9,795 nt of DNA, from positions 1-9,795 of the forward strand of contig CAIYTJ010000148.1 in NCBI GenBank assembly GCA_903929065.1. The letters are read 5' to 3'. Positions 4,704 through 9,795 of the stretch are shown piece after piece. The notes below the pieces were generated by a model, which saw nothing but the letters and a program-made list of their open reading frames with translations, was not told where the DNA came from and ran no database searches. The translations under genes were made by a program, and so were the position numbers. The DNA is from an uncultured Bacteroidales bacterium. GTDB taxonomy: Bacteria; Bacteroidota; Bacteroidia; Bacteroidales; Paludibacteraceae. The stretch's first letter is position 1, and each line of letters opens with the position of its first letter.

Positions 4704-5090
4704 ATGAGTTGGTTCAAGAAAATAGCAGATGCAATTCGGGGAAACGAAGATTTCTCTGATATTAAGACCAGCTCAGTGCGCGACATATTGAATGGCGAGA
4801 TTCTTACTAAAAAGTTCTTTCAGAAACAATACGGTTTATTAATTATGATTGCTGTGTTAACTTTTCTGTATGTTGATAACCGCTATTATTGTGAAACCCA
4901 GCTGGCAAAGGAAATTGAGTTGAAAAAGAAGATTCAGGATGCAAAATATGAATCGCTGACCATTTCTGCTGAATTGATGGAAATCAGCCGCCAATCGAAT
5001 GTAATGCGCGAAGTTAATTCTAATGGATTGGGTTTAATTGAAAATACAACGCCTCCAATTGTCATTGAAGATAGTACAGCCAAGAAATAA
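4704..5090 (+). CDS. ftsL: FtsL-like cell division protein
   Basis: The 128-residue single-pass membrane protein has about 42 cytoplasmic residues (starting MSWFKKIADAIRGNEDFSD, with the conserved-looking VRDILNGEILTKKFF), a membrane segment at 43-58 (YGLLIMIAVLTFLYVD), then a periplasmic helix likely to form a coiled coil (ETQLAKEIELKKKIQDAKYES, LMEISRQ) and a Pro/Thr/Ile-rich tail. FtsL proteins evolve fast; the assignment rests on topology and on the position between rsmH and ftsI, which is the standard place for the Bacteroidota FtsL-like family. FtsL pairs with FtsB and FtsQ and activates FtsW-FtsI at the septum. ATG 4704 is chosen over TTG 4683, which lies in a repeat. The stop codon directly abuts the ftsI ATG. 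Confidence 0.88.
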   Translation: MSWFKKIADAIRGNEDFSDIKTSSVRDILNGEILTKKFFQKQYGLLIMIAVLTFLYVDNRYYCETQLAKEIELKKKIQDAKYESLTISAELMEISRQSNVMREVNSNGLGLIENTTPPIVIEDSTAKK

Positions 5091-7226
5091 ATGACTGATA
5101 AACGCAGCAATATTGTCCTTCGGTTCGGCATAGTTTATACACTCATATGCCTGTCGTTTCTAATGGTTCTTTACCGGATTGTAAAGATTCAGTTTGTTGA
5201 ACACGACCAGTGGATGGCTGTAGCTGCAAAAAACGTAAAAACAAATATCGTTGTAAAACCAACCAGGGGAAATATTTATGCCTGTGATGGACGATTGATG
5301 GCCAGTTCCATTCCTACTTATTATGTTTACATGGATTTGCGTGTGCCGGCTTTGCATGATAATTACGGAATATTATTCAAATCCAATATTGATTCACTTT
5401 CGATTTATTTATCCAGTTTTTTCAAGGATAAAACACCTTCGGATTATAAATCACTCTTGACAAGAGCGTATCAAACCGGCGAAGATGAATTTCAGCTTTC
5501 GCAAAAGCGTATTTCTTATTCTCAGTTGAAACAACTCAGAACGTTGCCACTCTTTCGGTTGGGACGTAATAAGAGCGGTTTGATTACCAAAGAATATTTC
5601 AGACGAGTAAGACCTTTTGGATCATTGGCACAACGCACTATCGGCGATATTTTTGCAGATGAATCGAAAGGTGGAAAGAACGGGATTGAATTGAGTTTTA
5701 ATTCGAGTTTAATTGGTACTCCCGGCATTTCTACCCGACAAAAAGTGGCAAATAATTACATGGAAACCATTCAGGTTGAACCGATTGATGGAATGGATAT
5801 AAATTCGACTATTGATATTGATTTGCAGGATATTGCAGAAAAAGCCTTGGTAGATGGTGTTACCGAATTTGATGCAGCGGTTGGCTATGCCATTTTAATG
5901 GAAGTTCATACCGGCGCGATAAAAGCCATTGTAAATATGCAGAAAAACAAGAATGGCACCTATTCCGAAAACCGGAATGGAGCTGTTTCAGATATGGTAG
6001 AACCGGGTTCTACTTTCAAGGTTGCTTCTGTTATGGCTGCGTTGGACGATGGAAAAGTGAAAATGTCCGACACGATCAATACATTTAATGGTCAGTATAT
6101 GTTTGGAAATCGCACTATGACCGATCACAATGCCAATCACGGTGGATTTCATAAAATTACTTTGGCACAAGCCATTTACGGTTCATCCAATATTGGAGTT
6201 TCGCGGGAAATTGTAAAAGCTTATGGTAAAAATCCGGGAGCATTTGTTGATAAACTGTATGCCATGAAATTGAATGAAAAGCTTAATCTGGAAATTCCTG
6301 GAACAGCTTCACCAAATATCCGTCATCCGAACGATAAATCACATACATGGTCGCCTACAACATTGCCTTGGATGTCAGTAGGTTATGAAACCCAGATTCC
6401 GCCAATTTACACGCTGACATTTTATAATGCAATTGCGAATAATGGAATTATGGTCAAACCGGTTTTCGTGAAATCAATCAGTAAAAATGGTCAGATTGTA
6501 AAGGAGTTTAAAACAGAAATTATCAATCCAGCCATTTGTAAGCCATCCACGTTGAGCGAAATTCGTTCGGCGTTATTGGGTGTTTTGGAAGATAAACTTG
6601 GAACTGCGCAAAATGTGCGTTCAAAATATGTACGCATTGCCGGAAAATCAGGAACAGCCCAAATATCACAAGGAAAAGGCGGATACAAAACCGGCGTAAC
6701 AAAGCATCAGGTGGCATTTTGTGGTTATTTTCCTTACGAAAAACCGCTTTACACCTGTATTGTGGTTATGCGTGAACCGGCAAAAGGGTATCCTTCAGGC
6801 GGTCACATGAGTGGTTCGGTATTTAAAAACATTGCGGAGCGTGTTATGGCATTAAATTCAAACCGTAAACCATCGCATATTGATACCGATTCGGTTGAAG
6901 ATAAAGATTTGTGCCCGATGATTAAAGTCGGCTATTACAAAGCCATTCAACGGGTTATGAATGAATTAAATGTACCGTTGGCATCAGCATCAACCGATTG
7001 GGTTAAGACCTTTGCTAACGAAAAGCAAACGATGGTTGAACCAATTACAGTATCCAATAAAGTAGTGCCAAACTTGCAGGGAATGGGAGCAAAGGATGCC
7101 GTTTTTATTCTTGAAAATATGGGGTTGAATGTTCAGGTTCAGGGTCGTGGAAAAGTCATTTCACAAAACATGAAACCCGGAACTTTTGCCAAAAAAGGAA
7201 GTTCGGTTATGATTAATCTTCAATAA
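5091..7226 (+). CDS. ftsI: septal peptidoglycan transpeptidase FtsI (PBP3) with PASTA domain
   Basis: The 711-residue class B penicillin-binding protein cross-links septal peptidoglycan outside the inner membrane. Its layout is a short cytoplasmic tail, one membrane segment (about 10-30, GIVYTLICLSFLMVLYRIV), a pedestal/dimerisation region containing TRGNIYACDGRLMASS, a transpeptidase domain, and a C-terminal PASTA domain (about 655-711, from VVPNLQGMGAKDAVFILEN). All three active-site motifs are intact: STFK with nucleophile Ser307 and Lys310, SSN at 365-367, and KSGT at 519-522. The ATG follows the ftsL-like stop with no gap, so translation is probably coupled. The position between ftsL and murE supports division-specific FtsI rather than elongation PBP2. 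A single C-terminal PASTA domain is common in Bacteroidota FtsI. Confidence 0.96.
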   Translation: MTDKRSNIVLRFGIVYTLICLSFLMVLYRIVKIQFVEHDQWMAVAAKNVKTNIVVKPTRGNIYACDGRLMASSIPTYYVYMDLRVPALHDNYGILFKSNIDSLSIYLSSFFKDKTPSDYKSLLTRAYQTGEDEFQLSQKRISYSQLKQLRTLPLFRLGRNKSGLITKEYFRRVRPFGSLAQRTIGDIFADESKGGKNGIELSFNSSLIGTPGISTRQKVANNYMETIQVEPIDGMDINSTIDIDLQDIAEKALVDGVTEFDAAVGYAILMEVHTGAIKAIVNMQKNKNGTYSENRNGAVSDMVEPGSTFKVASVMAALDDGKVKMSDTINTFNGQYMFGNRTMTDHNANHGGFHKITLAQAIYGSSNIGVSREIVKAYGKNPGAFVDKLYAMKLNEKLNLEIPGTASPNIRHPNDKSHTWSPTTLPWMSVGYETQIPPIYTLTFYNAIANNGIMVKPVFVKSISKNGQIVKEFKTEIINPAICKPSTLSEIRSALLGVLEDKLGTAQNVRSKYVRIAGKSGTAQISQGKGGYKTGVTKHQVAFCGYFPYEKPLYTCIVVMREPAKGYPSGGHMSGSVFKNIAERVMALNSNRKPSHIDTDSVEDKDLCPMIKVGYYKAIQRVMNELNVPLASASTDWVKTFANEKQTMVEPITVSNKVVPNLQGMGAKDAVFILENMGLNVQVQGRGKVISQNMKPGTFAKKGSSVMINLQ

Positions 7227-7241
7227 TTAAAATTGACGGAT

Positions 7242-8687
7242 ATGATATTAGCAGACATATTGCAAAATGTAATTTTGTTGAAAACAATCGGAAATACAGA
7301 AGTCAATATTGAAAATATTCAGTTTGATTCACGTAAAGTAGTGTCTGGTTGTGTTTTTGTAGCTACACGAGGAACTGCTTCCGATGGTCACGATTTCATT
7401 CCAATGGCAATCGAGAAAGGTGCTAATGCAATCATTTGCGAAGAACTTCCTTCGGAAATAAATTCAGAAATAACTTATGTGAAAGTTGAAAATAGCGCCG
7501 GTGCACTTGGAAAAATGGCTTCAGCATGGTACGGTTTTCCTTCTTCCAAATTAATTTTGATAGGCGTTACCGGAACCAACGGAAAAACGACTATTGCCAC
7601 CTTGTTATACCAGCTTTTCCGTCAATTAGGACATAAATCGGGTTTGCTTTCAACGGTTTGCAATTATATTGATGATGTTATTGTTGAAGCAACACATACA
7701 ACTCCCGATGCATTGGCGTTAAACGAGTTGCTGAAAGAAATGGTTGATGCCGGTTGTGAATATGCATTTATGGAAGTGAGTTCACATTCAGTTGATCAAC
7801 GGCGAATTGCCGGATTGGAGTTTGATGGCGGAATTTTTACCAACATTACCCGCGATCACATTGATTATCACCTGACTTTTGAAAATTACCTGAAAGCGAA
7901 AAAGCAATTTTTTGATGAACTTTCAGCAGATTCATTTGCATTGACCAATGCCGACGACAAAAACGGACTGGTAATGCTTCAAAATTCAAAAGCCAGAAAA
8001 TACACCTATTCGCTTCGGGGAATGGCCGATTTTAAAACCCGCATTCTGGAACACGGATTTGAAGGTATGTTGCTGGATATGAATGATAAAGAAGTGAATG
8101 TTTCATTTATTGGAAAATTCAATGCAAGCAATTTGTCGGCCGTTTTTGGCGCTGCGGTTTTGCTTGGACAAGAAGAAATTGAAGTGCTACGAATCATCAG
8201 TTCGCTAAAATCAGTTTCGGGACGTTTCGAAACGCTTCATGCTCCAACCGGTTACACGGCAATTGTTGATTATGCTCATACTCCGGACGCGTTGAATAAT
8301 GTTATTTCAACAATAAATCAGATTTTACAGGGAAACGGACGTTTAATTACGGTGGTTGGTTGTGGTGGAAACCGCGATAAAGGAAAACGCCCAATGATGG
8401 CTCGTGAAGCGGTAAATGGCAGTTGGAAAGCCATTCTGACTTCCGATAATCCGAGGTTTGAGGAACCACAAGATATTTTAAACGATATGCTCGCCGGACT
8501 GGACGTAACGGAAAAATCAAAAAGTTTAACCATTGTTGACCGTCGTGAAGCCATAAAAACTGCCTGTGCATTGGCACAAGCCGGAGATGTGGTTTTAGTT
8601 GCCGGAAAAGGTCATGAAGATTATCAGATTATTCAGGGTGTAAAACATCATTTCGACGATAAAGAAGTTGTCAGAGAATGCTTTTAA
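7242..8687 (+). CDS. murE: UDP-MurNAc-tripeptide ligase MurE (meso-diaminopimelate-adding)
   Basis: The 481-residue cytoplasmic Mur ligase uses ATP to add the third stem-peptide residue to UDP-MurNAc-L-Ala-D-Glu. The N-terminal UDP-binding domain has the DSRKV motif; the central ATPase domain has [10 protein letters not shown] (108-117), [23 protein letters not shown] and YLKAKKQFF with the likely carbamylated Lys220; the C-terminal domain has DYAHTPDAL and [18 protein letters not shown] (402-405) is the signature of meso-diaminopimelate specificity (lysine-adding enzymes differ here), and KGHEDYQ (456-462) closes the site, so this cell wall is DAP-type. ATG 7242 is chosen; an in-frame TTG at 7233 would add three residues. 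The gap to ftsI is 15 bases and to mraY 33 bases. Confidence 0.97.
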   Translation: MILADILQNVILLKTIGNTEVNIENIQFDSRKVVSGCVFVATRGTASDGHDFIPMAIEKGANAIICEELPSEINSEITYVKVENSAGALGKMASAWYGFPSSKLILIGVTGTNGKTTIATLLYQLFRQLGHKSGLLSTVCNYIDDVIVEATHTTPDALALNELLKEMVDAGCEYAFMEVSSHSVDQRRIAGLEFDGGIFTNITRDHIDYHLTFENYLKAKKQFFDELSADSFALTNADDKNGLVMLQNSKARKYTYSLRGMADFKTRILEHGFEGMLLDMNDKEVNVSFIGKFNASNLSAVFGAAVLLGQEEIEVLRIISSLKSVSGRFETLHAPTGYTAIVDYAHTPDALNNVISTINQILQGNGRLITVVGCGGNRDKGKRPMMAREAVNGSWKAILTSDNPRFEEPQDILNDMLAGLDVTEKSKSLTIVDRREAIKTACALAQAGDVVLVAGKGHEDYQIIQGVKHHFDDKEVVRECF

Positions 8688-8690
8688 ATT

Positions 8691-8718
8691 TTAATTATTA
8701 ATTATTAATTGTGAATTA
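8691..8718 (+). repeat. tandem 7-bp TTAATTA repeat between murE and mraY
   Basis: Four consecutive heptamers TTAATTA, TTAATTA, TTAATTG, TGAATTA begin at 8691, 8698, 8705 and 8712, so AATT recurs exactly every 7 bases. They fill almost the whole 33-base gap and end two bases before the mraY ATG, in the place where a ribosome binding site would be. The unit shares the AATT core and 7-base period of the repeat at 4659-4699. Confidence 0.75.
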
Positions 8719-8720
8719 GT

Positions 8721-9795
8721 ATGCTGTATCATTTATTCCAATTTTTAGAAAAAATATACATTTTTCCGGGCGCTCACTTGTTTAATTACATTTCGTTCCG
8801 AACCGGTTTGGCATTTATTCTGGCACTTTTGCTTTCCACCATGTTTGGACGGCGAATAATTGATTATTTGCAGAAAAAACAAATCGGTGAAACCATTCGC
8901 GATTTGGGTTTGGAAGGTCAAATGAGCAAAAAAGGCACGCCGACAATGGGTGGAATAATTATTATCATTGCCATTTTGGTGCCGACTCTTTTGCTTGCAA
9001 ACCTGACAAATACATATGTCTTGTTAATGTTGATAACCACTATTTGGTTAGGTTTGATAGGATTTTTGGACGATTATATTAAAGTTTTCAGAAAAAATAA
9101 AGAAGGTTTAAGCGGACGTTTTAAAATTGTTGGACAGATTGGTTTGGGATTAATCGTGGGGTTGACCATGTATTTAAGTTCTGAAGTTGTAATTCGTGAA
9201 AATATTGAAGTAAAAGGTAAAACTTCGCAACGTGTTGAAAGTGTGCACTATGCAAAACATGATGTAAAATCGACCAAAACTACCATTCCGTTTGTGAAAA
9301 ATAATAATCTGAATTATGCTGATGCTTTTTCGTGGTTAGGAAATCAAGCTCAAAAATACGGTTGGATGTTGTTTGTGGTTGTCGTGATTTTTATTGTTAC
9401 TGCAGTTTCAAACGGAGCGAATCTAACGGATGGTTTGGATGGTTTGGCGACAGGTTCTTCTGCCATTATGGGGGTGATTCTCGGGATTTTAGCCTATGTT
9501 TCGGGTAATATAAATTATTCCGGATACTTGAATATCATGTATCTACCCGGTACCGGTGAATTGTTGGTTTTTGCGGGTGCATTTATTGGAGCCACCATTG
9601 GTTTTTTATGGTACAATGCATTTCCGGCACAGGTTTTCATGGGCGATACAGGCAGTTTGACATTGGGTGGAATTATCGCGGTTTTTGCTATTGTCATTCG
9701 GAAAGAATTGTTGATTCCAATCTTGTGCGGCGTGTTTTTGGTTGAAAATCTGTCAGTTGTATTACAGGTTGGTTATTTTAAATTCACCAAAAAAC
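8721..9795 (+). CDS. mraY: phospho-MurNAc-pentapeptide translocase MraY, 3' end outside window
   Basis: The multi-pass inner-membrane enzyme transfers phospho-MurNAc-pentapeptide from UDP to undecaprenyl phosphate, giving lipid I. The 358 visible residues run off the right edge without a stop. Signature regions are [22 protein letters not shown] with catalytic Asp117 and Asp118, [12 protein letters not shown] (234-245), FMGDTGSL with the third catalytic Asp309, and [10 protein letters not shown]. The conserved C-terminal histidine-rich loop should lie just beyond the window. The catalytic Asp118 to Asp309 distance is 191 residues, about 40 more than in the E. coli enzyme; the extra, hydrophilic residues lie around 155-205 and form an enlarged loop, as usual in Bacteroidota. 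The ATG at 8721 follows a tandem AT repeat rather than a Shine-Dalgarno sequence. Confidence 0.96.
   Translation, partial: MLYHLFQFLEKIYIFPGAHLFNYISFRTGLAFILALLLSTMFGRRIIDYLQKKQIGETIRDLGLEGQMSKKGTPTMGGIIIIIAILVPTLLLANLTNTYVLLMLITTIWLGLIGFLDDYIKVFRKNKEGLSGRFKIVGQIGLGLIVGLTMYLSSEVVIRENIEVKGKTSQRVESVHYAKHDVKSTKTTIPFVKNNNLNYADAFSWLGNQAQKYGWMLFVVVVIFIVTAVSNGANLTDGLDGLATGSSAIMGVILGILAYVSGNINYSGYLNIMYLPGTGELLVFAGAFIGATIGFLWYNAFPAQVFMGDTGSLTLGGIIAVFAIVIRKELLIPILCGVFLVENLSVVLQVGYFKFTKK

Overview
The window is chromosomal DNA from a member of the Bacteroidota, most likely Bacteroidales or a close relative. The evidence is the Bacteroidota form of the division and cell wall (dcw) cluster start (mraZ, rsmH, a small FtsL-like gene, ftsI with a C-terminal PASTA domain, murE, mraY), the AT-rich spacers, several TAnnTTTG-type -7 promoter elements, and a MraY with an enlarged loop. 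I cannot name the genus.

Layout. Positions 1-534 hold the 3' part of a probably membrane-anchored AraC-type regulator that enters from the left edge. Positions 535-992 have no gene but contain a 40-bp near-perfect palindrome next to a candidate promoter. Positions 993-1385 encode a small SpoIIAA/STAS-like protein of unknown role, followed by a clear intrinsic terminator. On the minus strand lie two genes three bases apart: a PlsC-type acyltransferase (2840-2025) and a small GNAT acetyltransferase (2021-1590). A divergent control region (2841-3197) separates them from the dcw operon. It carries a paired MraZ box (TGGGG, five bases, TGGGG), two candidate plus-strand promoters and one minus-strand promoter. 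From 3198 to the right edge everything is plus strand and tightly packed: mraZ, rsmH, ftsL-like, ftsI, murE and a mraY cut off by the window end.

How the genes work together. MraZ is the likely autorepressor of the operon. RsmH methylates 16S rRNA. The FtsL-like protein and FtsI belong to the septal wall-synthesis machine. MurE adds meso-diaminopimelate to the peptidoglycan precursor, and MraY attaches the finished precursor to the lipid carrier. Gaps inside the operon are 0-33 bases, so one transcript is likely.

The genes are mostly conventional; the unusual material is in the spacers and gene ends. Two inverted copies of a 25-bp CCCCTAAAGGGG-centred element sit in the last codons of mraZ and the first codons of rsmH. 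As RNA the two copies could pair over their full length, with the rsmH start in the loop. Two intergenic gaps are made of 7-bp AATT-core tandem repeats. I see no convincing new multi-gene system, no CRISPR, no RNA gene and no insertion sequence.
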